Shown: positions 1 through 9,444 of the stretch, piece after piece | Numbering within the stretch: position 1 is the first letter of the stretch | How the letters are laid out: each line of letters starts with the position of its first letter | NCBI RefSeq assembly: GCF_022549675.1 | Contig: NZ_JAKZGR010000009.1 | Span: 1-64,000, forward strand | Direction of reading: 5' to 3' | Source of the DNA: Belliella kenyensis | Lineage (GTDB): Bacteria > Bacteroidota > Bacteroidia > Cytophagales > Cyclobacteriaceae | DNA length: 64,000 nt | Translations under genes and position numbers: made by a program | Notes under the pieces: model-generated | Database searches by the model: none | What the model saw: the letters and a program-made list of their open reading frames with translations, nothing else | Told to the model about the DNA's origin: nothing

Positions 1-697
1 AAAAAGGCTTTCTCATGTTCATCTTTTGTAAAGTTAGCCGACACACATAAGTGAACAGTTTCAAAAATATTGGGTTGAGCTATCTTCGCCTCTCGCCTCT
101 CGTTTACATCTTATGTCTTGTATCTTGTGTCTTGTGTCTTGAATCTTTGATTAGAAACAAGATGCAAGAAATAAGAAATAAGAGCGATTTGAGATGAAAT
201 ATGCTGGGGCGAAATAAAGTTGAAAATATGCCACTACCTATGGGTAGACAGGTTCGGCGAAAAAGGCTTTCTCATGTTCATCTTTTGTAAAGTTAGCCGA
301 CACACATAAGTGAACAGTTTCAAAAATATTGGGTTAAGCTATCTTCGTCTCTCGCCTCTCGTTTACATCTTATGTCTTGTATCTTGAATCTTTGATTAGA
401 AACAAGATGCAAGAAATAAGAAATAAGAGCGATTTGAGATGAAATATGCTTGGGCGAAATAAAGTTGAAAATATGCCACTACCTATGGGTAGACAGGTTC
501 GGCGAAAAAGGCTTTCTCTTGTTCATCTTTTGTAAAGTTAGCCGACACACATAAGTGAACAGTTTCAAAAATATTGGGTTAAGCTATCTTCGTCTCTCGC
601 CTCTCGTTTACATCTTATGTCTTGTATCTTGTGTCTTGTATCTTGTGTCTTGAATCTTATGTCTTGTATCTTACATCTTGAGTCTTAATTCTTGATT
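1..697. repeat. Three tandem copies of a ~250 bp intergenic repeat
   Basis: The unit beginning AAAAAGGCTTTCT starts at 1, 260 and 505, so the periods are 259 and 245 bp. Copies 1 and 2 are nearly identical apart from a few substitutions and 14 missing bases. Those 14 bases are exactly two 7-bp steps of an internal TCTTNNN tract. Copy 3 keeps the left part but runs into a much longer heptad tract and lacks the right half. Each complete copy has TCTTNNN heptads followed about 20 nt later by heptads of the complementary kind (NNNAAGA), so it could fold into a long imperfect hairpin. The array may continue to the left of the window. It holds no convincing ORF. Confidence 0.9.
613..696. repeat. 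Heptanucleotide microsatellite, 12 TCTTNNN units
   Basis: Twelve consecutive in-phase 7-mers all begin TCTT (TCTTATG, TCTTGTA, TCTTGTG and so on). The equivalent tract in copy 1 has six units (109-150) and in copy 2 four. The tract ends about 100 bp upstream of the thymidine kinase start. Changes by whole 7-bp units point to replication slippage. Confidence 0.85.
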
Positions 698-795
698 CTA
701 AAGTTTTGCTTATCAATTGACTTGGCTGGGGTAGTGCTATCCAACTCACGATGATCAAGAGCAAGTGTGACTAATTTTAGTAAATTTGAAAAGTA

Positions 796-1380
796 ATGTT
801 CATAGAACCGTATATAGGGACCAAAAATAAATCTGAAAAAAAAGGCCACATCGAGGTGATTTGTGGGTCAATGTTTTCGGGCAAAACAGAAGAGCTGATT
901 AGAAGGTTAAATCGTGCCTTTATTGCGAAGCAAAAAGTGGAAATTTTCAAACCATCCATTGATAAGCGATATCATGAGTTTGATGTAGTGTCGCACAACG
1001 AAAACGCTATCCGGTCTACTCCAGTGCAGTTTGCAGAAGATATCTTGCTTTTGGCGGGCAATTGTGATGTGGTAGGGATAGATGAAGTACAGTTTTTCGA
1101 TAATAGGATCATTGAAGTAGCAAACATCTTAGCTAATTCAGGGAAAAGAGTCATACTTGCTGGGTTGGATATGGATTTTGAGGGAAAGGCTTTTGAGCCA
1201 ATGCCTCAGCTGTTGGCTATCGCAGAATATGTGACAAAAGTACATGCTATCTGTATGAAATGCGGTGACTTAGCATCCTATTCTTTTAGGCTTTCGGATG
1301 CAAAGGAAAAAGTTGTCCTGGGTGAAAAAGAAAGCTATGAAGCAAGGTGTAGAAAGTGCTACTTTGAGGACAAAAAGTGA
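796..1380 (+). CDS. tdk: Thymidine kinase (type II)
   Basis: Phosphorylates thymidine to dTMP with ATP in the cytoplasmic pyrimidine salvage pathway. The 194-residue length is normal for the bacterial/type II family. The P-loop GSMFSGKT lies at residues 24-31 and the DEVQFF motif at 96-101, with Glu97 in the catalytic-base position. The structural zinc site is complete: Cys153/Cys156 and Cys185/Cys188. The start fits the usual N-terminal length before the P-loop in Bacteroidota homologues. The gene lies 32 bp upstream of porZ on the same strand and may be cotranscribed. A TAAATTTG box at 781-788 is too near the start, and lacks a matching -33 element, to be called a promoter. Confidence 0.96.
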   Translation: MFIEPYIGTKNKSEKKGHIEVICGSMFSGKTEELIRRLNRAFIAKQKVEIFKPSIDKRYHEFDVVSHNENAIRSTPVQFAEDILLLAGNCDVVGIDEVQFFDNRIIEVANILANSGKRVILAGLDMDFEGKAFEPMPQLLAIAEYVTKVHAICMKCGDLASYSFRLSDAKEKVVLGEKESYEARCRKCYFEDKK

Positions 1381-1412
1381 ACTGATCAAAAACATAATTT
1401 CTTTAAATTTCG

Positions 1413-3623
1413 ATGAAGGTGCAGCTGAAAATTTCTCCAATTATCCTTAAAGTATTGATGAAATATCCGCTGTGGCTTTGCTTTTGGATAAGTGGTCAGA
1501 CTTTATCCCAATCATTGATTGCTACAGGTGCTTGGGAGATTCATAATTCCTACCTTGACGATGGAAGGTTGGCGGGCAGTGATCGGACTATTTTTCATCA
1601 AGGTAGGTTTGGGCTGTTTTATTTTTCTGTTTTAGAGAAAAAAAGCTTTGCACTTACAAAGTCTGATGGCTTGTACGGGAATGAATTTTCTACTAGCGCG
1701 TATGAGGAGGCAAATAAAAGACTAATACTTGCTTATCCTGATGGGATGCTAGATATAATCGGCGAAGATAGGATCAGAAGTTTAGCGGCGTTGAGAGATA
1801 ACGAAGAGATCCAAACAAAAAGCATTAACAAGATCAAGATACTTTCGAATGCAGCATATTTGGCCGCTGATTTTGGTGTTGCAGTCATCAATACACAAAA
1901 CGCTCAATTTATAGATGTATTTCTAAACATTGGACCTTTGGGGAGTACTTTGAAAGTACTGGATATCTCTGAGGATCAGCAAGCCTTTTATTTGGCAGGG
2001 GAAATGGGTATCTTCAAAGGTCTGAAATCCACAAATCTAAAAGATTTTCGTAATTGGCAACTTGTCACAAATACTGAGCATATCCAAGCGACTCAAATAG
2101 AACACCTAGATGGAAAATTCTACTTGAGATCTGTTTCTGGGCAACTTTACCTTTGGGAAGAGCAGGGCTTACAAGAGATTTTTACACTTGCGCCTGTGGA
2201 ATTTATCAAAAGAAAGGATGATATGCTTTTTTTTAAATCGGGTCGAAGTATATTTCAAATCCACTCAAATGGTTCTTATGAAGAAGTGTTTTCATGGGAG
2301 AAGGATTTCACGGATTTTCATTTAGCTGAGAAAGTATTTTATATTGCTCAAATTGGGAATGGTTTAATAGATACGAATATAGCTGAAGCCTATGCCCCAA
2401 ATGGTCCGATTACTAAAATCCAAGCTTTTGCTTCATCGGGGGAGAGTACCTTCGCATTGCCAGTATTTCGTTCTATCGAAGGGGATCTTTTCACTTCTGA
2501 GAGTGGTCAGTCTAGTGAACTTTTGGCTGGCAATTGGAGTCCAATCTCATCTTTCGAAGAAATCATTTCAATCCATAGCCTTTCTAACAAGACCTATATA
2601 GCCACTCGAAGTACTGGGATATGGCTACTAGAAAATGGTCAGGTAGAGAGATTGATTCTGCCAAATGTTCCAAATACTACTAAAATCAGGCTAATGGAAG
2701 TTGATCACTTAGGGCAACTATGGATAGGGCTAGAAGACAATCAAGCCAGACTCCTCAAAATCACCACTGATCAACAAATTATTCAAGTGCCTATTGGTAA
2801 TATGTCTTTTCCATATAAGTTGATTATGGATAGACGAGGAAATTTATACATACTACAATCCAATCAGATAGGTGTCACCTCTTTGACCATTTTTAATGAG
2901 AGCACTGGCTTGAATAGATCAATTACTTCTCAATCAAATATGGGCGGATTGCCGAATTCTAACATTCAAGATTTTGCTATTGATGGTGAATTCAGGCTTT
3001 GGATAGCAAGTGCAAATGGGGTTTTTTACATCCCAAACATAAACTCTATTCAAAACAACACAGCGATCAACGCCATACAGCCCCTATACAATAACCTTCC
3101 TCTGATGAATGGAGAATCTGTTAGAGCGATAGCTATATCTCCCGATAGAAGTATTTGGATAGGGACAGCATCCAACGGTCTATTTCATTTTTCAGAAGTA
3201 GGCACGGTGCTTATTTCACATTTCACACGCTTCAATAGTCCACTGCATAGTAATCGTATTCAAAATTTGTATTACAAAGATCTCGATGGAGAATTATTCG
3301 TAGTCACTCCGTCGGGTGCAATTAGTCACAAAACTGGTATCGTCTCGCCTTATAATGAACTGCAAGCGCTCAAAGTCTACCCAAATCCAGTCTATCCTGA
3401 CTTCAATGGCTTGCTCACTATAGAAGGTCTAACGGATTATGCAGAAGTTCGAATCACGACATCAGCGGGTAGAGTAGTATATTCGCAGCAGGTAGCCGGT
3501 GGAAGTATTACATGGAATATCCGTGACAGTTCAGGTCGAAGACCCGTGGCTGGTATATATTTGATTTTTGCTTTTGATGAAAATGGCAATGAGCGCGCCA
3601 CTGGAAAAGTAGTTGTATTATAA
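1413..3623 (+). CDS. porZ: PorZ-like T9SS component with C-terminal sorting domain
   Basis: In Porphyromonas, PorZ belongs to the cell-surface PorU-PorV-PorQ-PorZ complex that processes T9SS cargo and attaches it to anionic lipopolysaccharide. This 736-residue protein has a signal peptide (about residues 1-33). It then has a WEIHNSYLDDG segment and propeller blades typical of the PorZ N-terminal domain. Further propeller blades of the ligand_beta/Reg_prop kind follow (for example LWIGLEDNQ, LWIASANG and IWIGTASNGLF). The last ~85 residues, from KVYPNPV to the end, form a type A T9SS sorting domain. It overlaps recO by one base; a porZ-recO pairing is, from memory, common in Cytophagales. The assignment rests on architecture and neighbour, so another Reg_prop protein is possible. 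Confidence 0.8.
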   Translation: MKVQLKISPIILKVLMKYPLWLCFWISGQTLSQSLIATGAWEIHNSYLDDGRLAGSDRTIFHQGRFGLFYFSVLEKKSFALTKSDGLYGNEFSTSAYEEANKRLILAYPDGMLDIIGEDRIRSLAALRDNEEIQTKSINKIKILSNAAYLAADFGVAVINTQNAQFIDVFLNIGPLGSTLKVLDISEDQQAFYLAGEMGIFKGLKSTNLKDFRNWQLVTNTEHIQATQIEHLDGKFYLRSVSGQLYLWEEQGLQEIFTLAPVEFIKRKDDMLFFKSGRSIFQIHSNGSYEEVFSWEKDFTDFHLAEKVFYIAQIGNGLIDTNIAEAYAPNGPITKIQAFASSGESTFALPVFRSIEGDLFTSESGQSSELLAGNWSPISSFEEIISIHSLSNKTYIATRSTGIWLLENGQVERLILPNVPNTTKIRLMEVDHLGQLWIGLEDNQARLLKITTDQQIIQVPIGNMSFPYKLIMDRRGNLYILQSNQIGVTSLTIFNESTGLNRSITSQSNMGGLPNSNIQDFAIDGEFRLWIASANGVFYIPNINSIQNNTAINAIQPLYNNLPLMNGESVRAIAISPDRSIWIGTASNGLFHFSEVGTVLISHFTRFNSPLHSNRIQNLYYKDLDGELFVVTPSGAISHKTGIVSPYNELQALKVYPNPVYPDFNGLLTIEGLTDYAEVRITTSAGRVVYSQQVAGGSITWNIRDSSGRRPVAGIYLIFAFDENGNERATGKVVVL

Positions 3624-4312
3624 TGCTGAAAAAAACCAAAGGCATAGTAATCTCTTATATTCGATACAAAGAGACCTCCATCATTGTGAAAATTTTCACA
3701 AGGGAAGTGGGATTGAAGTCATACATTGTGAATGGTGTCAGAAGTGCTAAGTCAAAGAGTAAAATGGCTCTCTATCAGCCTTTGACTTTGTTAGAGCTAG
3801 TTTTGTATGATAAAGAGAGTAGTAATCTAAATAGGATTTCCGAAGCAAAGCTATCCTATCCATATAGAACAATCCCTTTTGATTTTATCAAATCTGGAAT
3901 CGCCATGTTTGTAGCCGAGGCTATCAATAAATCCATTTACGAAAACTACAGCAATGTTTCCCTATTTGATTTTCTGGAGTCAGCTTTGATTCATTTGGAT
4001 AGTCCGTCAGTAAAGAGAAGCAATTTTCCTATAAGTTTTCTTTTAGAAATGTCTAGATTTTTAGGTTTTGCGCCAGAGGATAGTAGGTCTTTTTTTGAAG
4101 AATTGGATCTTAAAGTCAAGACACCACATACGCTCCATGTCGAAATGGAAGCGATGAATTTGCTACTCAGAGAGCCGTTTGACGAAGGACTTCAAATCTC
4201 TTCTGCTATTAGAAGGGCACTTTTAGATCATTTGTTGGTTTTTTATTCACTGCACTTGGACGATCATAGCCCATGGAATTCGGTAAAAGTTTTAAGACAA
4301 ATGATTTTATAA
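3623..4312 (+). CDS. recO: DNA repair protein RecO
   Basis: RecO works with RecF and RecR to load RecA on SSB-coated single-stranded DNA. The 229-residue protein opens with the typical OB-fold strand (GIVISYIRYKETSIIVKIFT), followed by the helical C-terminal region. The zinc-binding cysteines found in some RecO proteins are absent. The ATG overlaps the TAA stop of porZ by one base (TAATG), so translation is probably coupled. The 190 bp before rho hold no clear terminator. Confidence 0.93.
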   Translation: MLKKTKGIVISYIRYKETSIIVKIFTREVGLKSYIVNGVRSAKSKSKMALYQPLTLLELVLYDKESSNLNRISEAKLSYPYRTIPFDFIKSGIAMFVAEAINKSIYENYSNVSLFDFLESALIHLDSPSVKRSNFPISFLLEMSRFLGFAPEDSRSFFEELDLKVKTPHTLHVEMEAMNLLLREPFDEGLQISSAIRRALLDHLLVFYSLHLDDHSPWNSVKVLRQMIL

Positions 4313-4502
4313 TAGATCATTAGGGTAAAAATTTGCTTATTCAGAATGTAAGCTGTAATATTGTGCTGTCACAGTATTTCAAAATCCTCTCCCCGTGGAT
4401 TTTATACTATCCTGAATATATTTTTAATTCAGTGCAGTAATACTCAATACAAGTAAATCAATTACACATCTTAGAAAAAATTATTAATTTCATAAGCTTT
4501 TT

Positions 4503-6404
4503 ATGTATAACATAGAAGAATTAAGAGTCAGGCTTCTTTCTGAATTGAAAGAAATCGCAGAGGAGTTGGGAGTCAAGAACTTCAAAACACTAAAAAAGGA
4601 TGATCTAGTCTACGCCATTCTCGATCAACAAGCGATCACCCCAGAGAAAGCACTTCCAAAAAAGAAACCTGCGAGCGCAGAAATGGAGCAAGCAAAAACT
4701 GAAGAGAAAGCATCCCCTGCTTCAAGTACTTCAAAGGAAGAAGAGCCTGCAAAACCAAAATTCAAAAGACAAAACGTCACAGAAGTAACTGCCGAGAGCA
4801 AAACCAATCAGGATGAGCCAAAAGCAGAAAAAGATAAGTCTAAGAAATCTCCTGAGGCAAACCCAGAGAATAAATCTGAAAGGAAATCTGATAGTAAGCC
4901 AGAGAGAAAAGCTGAAAGTAAACCTGAGCAAAAGGTAGAAAAAAAACCTGAACCAAAAGCTGAGAACAAGGGTGAAAAACCAAAAGCAGGATCATTGCCT
5001 GAAAGAAAACAAGCAGAGCCTGTAAAAGTCGATGAAAAGGCTTCTCAAAAGTCAGAGCCTGTTCAAGATAAAAAGCAAGAAGATACTTCTGATTCTGAAA
5101 AACCAAAATTTATCCGTCCAAGAAGACGTGTGGTAGAAGAGTCAGAAATAGAAAAACCAAAAGCAACAACCCAAGAAGTTGAAGTAGAATTACCAAAAAG
5201 AAAGAACATCAGAGATGCAGAGGAAGCACATATTCCAGCAGCGGAGGTAGTCTCAGGTAAAAGAAAGCCTTATGTTAGCCCTAAAGAATTTGAAGGCATT
5301 ATAGAGAATGAGGGAGTACTCGAAATTATGACGGAGGGATATGGATTTTTGAGGTCATTGGATTACAATTACCTAGCATCCCCAGATGATATTTATGTCT
5401 CTCCTTCGCAAATCAAGCTTTTTGGATTGAAAACCGGAGACCATATCAAAGGCTCTATAAGACCTCCTAAAGAAGGAGAAAAATATTTTGCATTACTCAA
5501 AGTGATCACTGTCAATGGTAAGACAAGTGAAGAAATAAGGGATAGGGTGCCTTTTGAGTATTTGACTCCACTTTTTCCAGAGGAGAGATTGAACCTTACT
5601 ACTAAATCTGACAACTACTCAACCAGAATACTTGACCTATTTGCACCAATTGGGAAGGGTCAAAGAGGTATGATAGTGGCTCAACCTAAGACCGGTAAGA
5701 CTGTGCTTCTTCAGCAGATTGCCAACGCCATTTCTGAAAACCATCCAGAAGTACACTTGATGATCCTTTTGATTGATGAGAGACCGGAAGAGGTGACTGA
5801 TATGGCAAGATCTGTAAAAGCAGAAGTAATATCTTCTACTTTTGATGAACAAGCAGAGCGCCATGTGAAAGTTGCGTCTATTGTATTGGAAAAAGCCAAG
5901 CGGATGGTAGAGTGTGGTCATGATGTAGTTATTCTACTCGATTCTATCACAAGACTTGCTAGGGCTTACAATACAGTAGTGCCATCTTCTGGTAAGATCC
6001 TATCTGGTGGTGTAGATGCCAATGCATTGCACAAGCCGAAGAGATTCTTTGGTGCAGCTAGAAATGTAGAAAACGGAGGCTCACTTACCATCATCGCAAC
6101 TGCGCTGGTAGAGACAGGGTCAAAAATGGATGAAGTGATCTTCGAAGAATTCAAAGGAACTGGTAACATGGAACTTGCATTGGATAGAAAACTGTCCAAC
6201 AGAAGAATTTATCCAGCTATAGATGTGCCAGGGTCAGGTACTAGAAGAGAGGACCTATTGATGGACAAAGAAGAAATGCAAAGGGTGTGGATTCTGCGCA
6301 AATTGATGTCCGATATGAACTCTCAAGAGGCTATGGAGTTCTTGCTTCAAAGAATGAGAGGCACAAGAGACAATGTAGAGTTCTTGATTAGCATGAATGG
6401 CTAA
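4503..6404 (+). CDS. rho: Transcription termination factor Rho with long charged N-terminal extension
   Basis: Hexameric RNA helicase that ends transcription of untranslated RNA. At 633 residues it is about 210 longer than E. coli Rho. A Rho N-terminal helical domain (about 1-45) comes first. A low-complexity region rich in Lys, Glu, Pro and Ser (about 45-240) follows, then the cold-shock-like primary RNA-binding domain (about 270-345, [13 protein letters not shown]) and the ATPase core. Walker A PKTGKT ends near residue 400 and Walker B is [11 protein letters not shown]. The C-terminal Q/R-loop region is intact. The insert is probably disordered and may bind RNA or favour condensate formation. 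Such inserts are known in Bacteroidota Rho. Confidence 0.97.
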   Translation: MYNIEELRVRLLSELKEIAEELGVKNFKTLKKDDLVYAILDQQAITPEKALPKKKPASAEMEQAKTEEKASPASSTSKEEEPAKPKFKRQNVTEVTAESKTNQDEPKAEKDKSKKSPEANPENKSERKSDSKPERKAESKPEQKVEKKPEPKAENKGEKPKAGSLPERKQAEPVKVDEKASQKSEPVQDKKQEDTSDSEKPKFIRPRRRVVEESEIEKPKATTQEVEVELPKRKNIRDAEEAHIPAAEVVSGKRKPYVSPKEFEGIIENEGVLEIMTEGYGFLRSLDYNYLASPDDIYVSPSQIKLFGLKTGDHIKGSIRPPKEGEKYFALLKVITVNGKTSEEIRDRVPFEYLTPLFPEERLNLTTKSDNYSTRILDLFAPIGKGQRGMIVAQPKTGKTVLLQQIANAISENHPEVHLMILLIDERPEEVTDMARSVKAEVISSTFDEQAERHVKVASIVLEKAKRMVECGHDVVILLDSITRLARAYNTVVPSSGKILSGGVDANALHKPKRFFGAARNVENGGSLTIIATALVETGSKMDEVIFEEFKGTGNMELALDRKLSNRRIYPAIDVPGSGTRREDLLMDKEEMQRVWILRKLMSDMNSQEAMEFLLQRMRGTRDNVEFLISMNG

Positions 6405-6435
6405 TACACGCTAATATTTGTGATATTATATTCGA

Positions 6436-6468
6436 AAGGGGTTGTTTCTATGCAGCCCTTTTTTTTTA
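6436..6468 (+). terminator. Intrinsic terminator after rho
   Basis: A stem of AAAGGGGTTG with CAGCCCTTT (one wobble pair, about 8-nt loop) is followed by a run of T residues at 6459-6467. It lies 32 bp after the rho stop. Confidence 0.7.
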
Positions 6469-6646
6469 TTTTATGAATATCCACCAATAGAATTGTGTCC
6501 TAAAATTCATAGATTACTTTCAAAAGTAAATTGGCTACAAGTGCAGCTGATTCAACTTTGATTTTTGAATCTCAAATTCACTTGGTGTGATATGGAGTTA
6601 TTGATATCGGATTGCGGTTTAACAAATGTGCCACCAAAAGAGTAGC

Positions 6647-7711
6647 CTATTTTAGGGCGATGTCTGTTAAAATTTGCTTAATGTTTAAATGTTTTGCGTT
6701 TTGGATTTTCTTCGAATGTTCAGCCACTAATTCAATCCAATCAAAAAGTTTATTTTTCTCAGTAGTCTTTGTTTCCCAATATTCTGATAGTTCAAAGGCA
6801 GATGTATTAATAATAGTCTCAACGATACTTGGAACATTGTCGAATAAGTTCAGAAATATTCTCGGGACTTTTTTATATGTCTTTTTACCAATTAAATAAT
6901 CACTTTTTCCTCCTGCTGTAAATAAGTCACGAACATTAGGACAAACAACTGCTTCACGAGTAACTAACCATATTGCAAGTCGTCCGAATTTATCACTACT
7001 ATTTCCGAAGAGTTCAGGGAAATAAGTCATTGCTCTATTTTTCAGTTCTTGCTTTTCTTTAAGCGATAAATTATTCCAAATTCTGATGACAATACTACTA
7101 GGCTTACTATTGTTTTCAGCATCCATCCACCAAAGTTCTTCGCCTGGTTTTAGCTTACTTTTGTAATAATCAACAATAGGTCTGATTGGGTTGTCCTTTT
7201 TTCGTATAGTGTCATAGGGCATTTTGATTTTATCGAAAATGGTTTTTCCTTCTTCCAAATTCATATCAATCAAATAGCGTGGAGAATGTGTTACTACAAC
7301 TTCCGACAAAACTTCTTCATATGGTCGGCAACGAAATTCTATTGGGCTTGCCAACTTAGCAAATAACATAAAAATTCTTTCAACATCATCAACTCTTGTA
7401 CTTTCTAAAACGCTGTTTCCTGTTGTTTTCCAATGATTTTGTGTTGTTGTTTTTACCTCGATACCGTAGTATTTTTTTGCAACTATATCGGGAAACTTCT
7501 GACCACCGATAAGTTCTATTGAATTTTCAAAAGCTGTTCCGACAGCTAAATCAGTCATCACGTCCTTTACATAAGGTTCAAGATTTCTACCTAAGAGTGT
7601 TGCTACTTTTTTAGACGAATTTTTAGCGTGAACATTTAATTCTGAAATTGTTGAGTTGAGCAACAAATCAAATTCTTTCCTTTGAGGGTCTGGATTAACT
7701 GAAACTATCAT
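6647..7711 (-). CDS. Type II restriction endonuclease (PD-ExK)
   Basis: Predicted nuclease of the cassette, 354 residues from the preferred start. The catalytic motif is clear: FPD with Asp75, then IEVK with Glu85 and Lys87. Nearby GNSVLESTRVDDVER resembles segments I recall from Bacteroidota type II enzymes. An upstream ATG at 7747 would lie deeper inside the methyltransferase gene. The ATG at 7711 leaves a 17-nt overlap with the methyltransferase end, which fits translational coupling and lets methylation come first. The recognition site cannot be told from sequence alone. Codon use is more A/T-rich than the flanking core genes, consistent with acquisition. Confidence 0.82.
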   Translation of the reverse strand: MIVSVNPDPQRKEFDLLLNSTISELNVHAKNSSKKVATLLGRNLEPYVKDVMTDLAVGTAFENSIELIGGQKFPDIVAKKYYGIEVKTTTQNHWKTTGNSVLESTRVDDVERIFMLFAKLASPIEFRCRPYEEVLSEVVVTHSPRYLIDMNLEEGKTIFDKIKMPYDTIRKKDNPIRPIVDYYKSKLKPGEELWWMDAENNSKPSSIVIRIWNNLSLKEKQELKNRAMTYFPELFGNSSDKFGRLAIWLVTREAVVCPNVRDLFTAGGKSDYLIGKKTYKKVPRIFLNLFDNVPSIVETIINTSAFELSEYWETKTTEKNKLFDWIELVAEHSKKIQNAKHLNIKQILTDIALK

Positions 7712-9074
7712 TATTACTTTTAAAATATAAGTCCCAAACTTCTTCAATTCGTTTTGCCAAATTGTAAGCTAAAAGTGGTGGAACTGCGTTACCAATAATT
7801 TTATATGCTTGTGAAGGGCTAACTAAGAAAGAACCTTTTCTTCCGTTTTTGTTTTCTATTACAAAATCGTAATCGGGTGGGAAAGTCTGAATTAAAGCAC
7901 ATTCTCTTACTGTTAATCTCCTTTCTTTTAATCCTTTGTTTAATTCATTTTCAATTTGTCCGCCATTCGTTTTAGATAGTCGCCTAAACTCAATGTTTCC
8001 GTGGTGTTCAGAACGTATAGTAGGCGATATACTTGAAAGTTTTATCTCTGTTTGTCCTTGACAATGTTTACCCATAAATTTTGCTTTTGAGTAAAATCTT
8101 TGAGATAAGTCTTGTGTGTTTTCAGGTTCATCTAAATGTTTGAATACATCTTTTAGTTGAACAAAATGCTTTAAATTCTCGCCTTCAACTGTATATGAAT
8201 GTGTCGGATTTGGATAAGGATTATATTGCTCTGAAATCGTTTCTTTTTCCAATTCCGCTAAAGCAGATTTTTTTAAGGCAGATTTTTTTATGCCAATAAA
8301 AATTACTCTTTCTCGTGATTGAGGAACACCAAAATCCGCAGAGTGTAAAACTTGCGGGTCAAGGACAATGTACCCATTACCGTTTGCCGATGAAAAGTCA
8401 TTTTGGATAATTGATTTTACATCTCCAAGGTTAACTAAACCTTTCACGTTTTCTGCAATAAATATTTTGGGTTGAGTTATTTCAATAACTTCTTTCATCC
8501 ACATATAAAGCTGTCCTCTTGTTTCAATTGAAGCTGTTTTAGTTTCAATCAATTCCCCTTTATGATTTTTATGTGAATTAAATCCGTTACGTTTTCCTGC
8601 AACACTAAAGTCTTGACAAGGAAATCCACCTGTTACAACGTCCACATCATCAGGGAATACATTTACTCCGTTACGATACATTTTTACAAGGTCAACAATA
8701 CTTTCTTTATGAAAATCAGCTGCATTATGACCTCTTTTTGAAAAGTAGTTTACCCAAGCATTTCGAGCATCGGTAAATATATCATTTGCAAAAACAGTTT
8801 TAAATTTTGTTTTTTTTAGTTGAGCAAAACCATTTTTGAGTTTCTTGTCAACAAAATGAGGTGTTAGAATTTCATTTACTGATGATTGCAAAACTGAAAA
8901 GCCTCCTTCAAAACCTAAATCCATTCCGCCACAGCCTGAAAAAAGAGAAAGCACATTTAATGTTTCTTTCTTGTCTTGTTTAGAGGTTTTTAAAGAAGTT
9001 TTTGGATAGTATAAAATATCCAATTGCGGTTCTTCTACTACGCTTGCTTCTGATTCTGTTGTTCCAGTTCGCAT
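7695..9074 (-). CDS. DNA (cytosine-5) methyltransferase of a type II R-M system
   Basis: Transfers methyl from S-adenosylmethionine to C5 of cytosine and so protects the host from the nuclease encoded next to it. The 459-residue protein carries the C5 motifs in order: I (LSLFSGCGGMDLGF, about 42-55), IV (GGFPCQDFSVAG with catalytic Cys153), VI (ENVKGL), VIII (QSRERVIFIGI), IX (RRLTVRECALIQTFP) and X (IGNAVPPLLA). The target-recognition region between VIII and IX is about 100 residues. Its ATG follows the regulator's stop by 2 nt and its 3' end overlaps the nuclease, so the three genes form one operon. Confidence 0.95.
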   Translation of the reverse strand: MRTGTTESEASVVEEPQLDILYYPKTSLKTSKQDKKETLNVLSLFSGCGGMDLGFEGGFSVLQSSVNEILTPHFVDKKLKNGFAQLKKTKFKTVFANDIFTDARNAWVNYFSKRGHNAADFHKESIVDLVKMYRNGVNVFPDDVDVVTGGFPCQDFSVAGKRNGFNSHKNHKGELIETKTASIETRGQLYMWMKEVIEITQPKIFIAENVKGLVNLGDVKSIIQNDFSSANGNGYIVLDPQVLHSADFGVPQSRERVIFIGIKKSALKKSALAELEKETISEQYNPYPNPTHSYTVEGENLKHFVQLKDVFKHLDEPENTQDLSQRFYSKAKFMGKHCQGQTEIKLSSISPTIRSEHHGNIEFRRLSKTNGGQIENELNKGLKERRLTVRECALIQTFPPDYDFVIENKNGRKGSFLVSPSQAYKIIGNAVPPLLAYNLAKRIEEVWDLYFKSNNDSFS

Positions 9075-9076
9075 AG

Positions 9077-9385
9077 TTAATGTTTTATAAGATTAGACTT
9101 CAAGTATTTTACTTTTTGCTCTGCTGCTTTCAAAACCTTACTAGCACAATCTTCATCAACAATTTCGTAAGCAATTTTTTCACTCATAAATTGAACTAAC
9201 AAGTCCTCTTTGTCAAGTTTAAGTATTTCAGCAAGTTTTATAATGTTGTCCTTAGATGGCTTACGTTCATTTCTTTCGATTTTGCTTAAAATAGCTTGGT
9301 CTATATCGAGATGAGATGCTACCTGTCTAAGGAGTAAGCCTAAACTTTCTCTTTTTGCTCTGATAATTTGTCCAACGGTCTCCAT
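9077..9385 (-). CDS. XRE-family regulator of the R-M operon (C-protein-like)
   Basis: A small helix-turn-helix protein (102 residues from this start; an upstream ATG at 9409 would give 110). The Cro/C1 domain covers the first ~65 residues (IIRAKRESLGLLLRQVASHL, then ILSKIERNERKPSKDNI). The C-terminal ~35 residues are charged and helical. It heads the R-M operon, as controller (C) proteins do, and a perfect palindrome overlaps its promoter. The predicted transcription start falls at about 9408. The ATG at 9409 would therefore give a leaderless mRNA and the ATG at 9385 a short leader, so I favour 9385. True C proteins are often shorter, so the functional call is an inference. Confidence 0.85.
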   Translation of the reverse strand: METVGQIIRAKRESLGLLLRQVASHLDIDQAILSKIERNERKPSKDNIIKLAEILKLDKEDLLVQFMSEKIAYEIVDEDCASKVLKAAEQKVKYLKSNLIKH

Positions 9386-9399
9386 ATGAAATATTTTAC

Positions 9400-9444
9400 T
9401 TGACATCATTTGTCAAATTTAATCTGTCAATTTGATTTTCACAA
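9400..9444 (-). promoter_or_regulatory. Promoter and palindromic operator of the R-M operon
   Basis: On the minus strand a -33 TTG (9442-9444) and a -7 TAAATTTG (9414-9421) are separated by 20 nt, matching the Bacteroidota sigma-ABfr consensus. TTGACA (9400-9405), five bases, and TGTCAA (9411-9416) form a perfect palindrome next to the -7 box. A third half-site, TGTCAA, lies in the spacer (9425-9430). This resembles the C-boxes by which controller proteins time nuclease expression. Confidence 0.68.

Noticed and set aside
1-697. CRISPR array
   Set aside because: The repeats are direct but the period is about 250 bp with no unique spacers and no cas genes nearby; the internal 7-bp units are a microsatellite.
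781-788. TAAATTTG as the tdk promoter
   Set aside because: The start point would fall at the tdk ATG and no -33 TTG exists at 19-21 nt upstream.
6612-6899. 95-codon ORF on the plus strand
   Set aside because: It lies antisense within the restriction endonuclease gene, whose PD-ExK motif and operon place are convincing.
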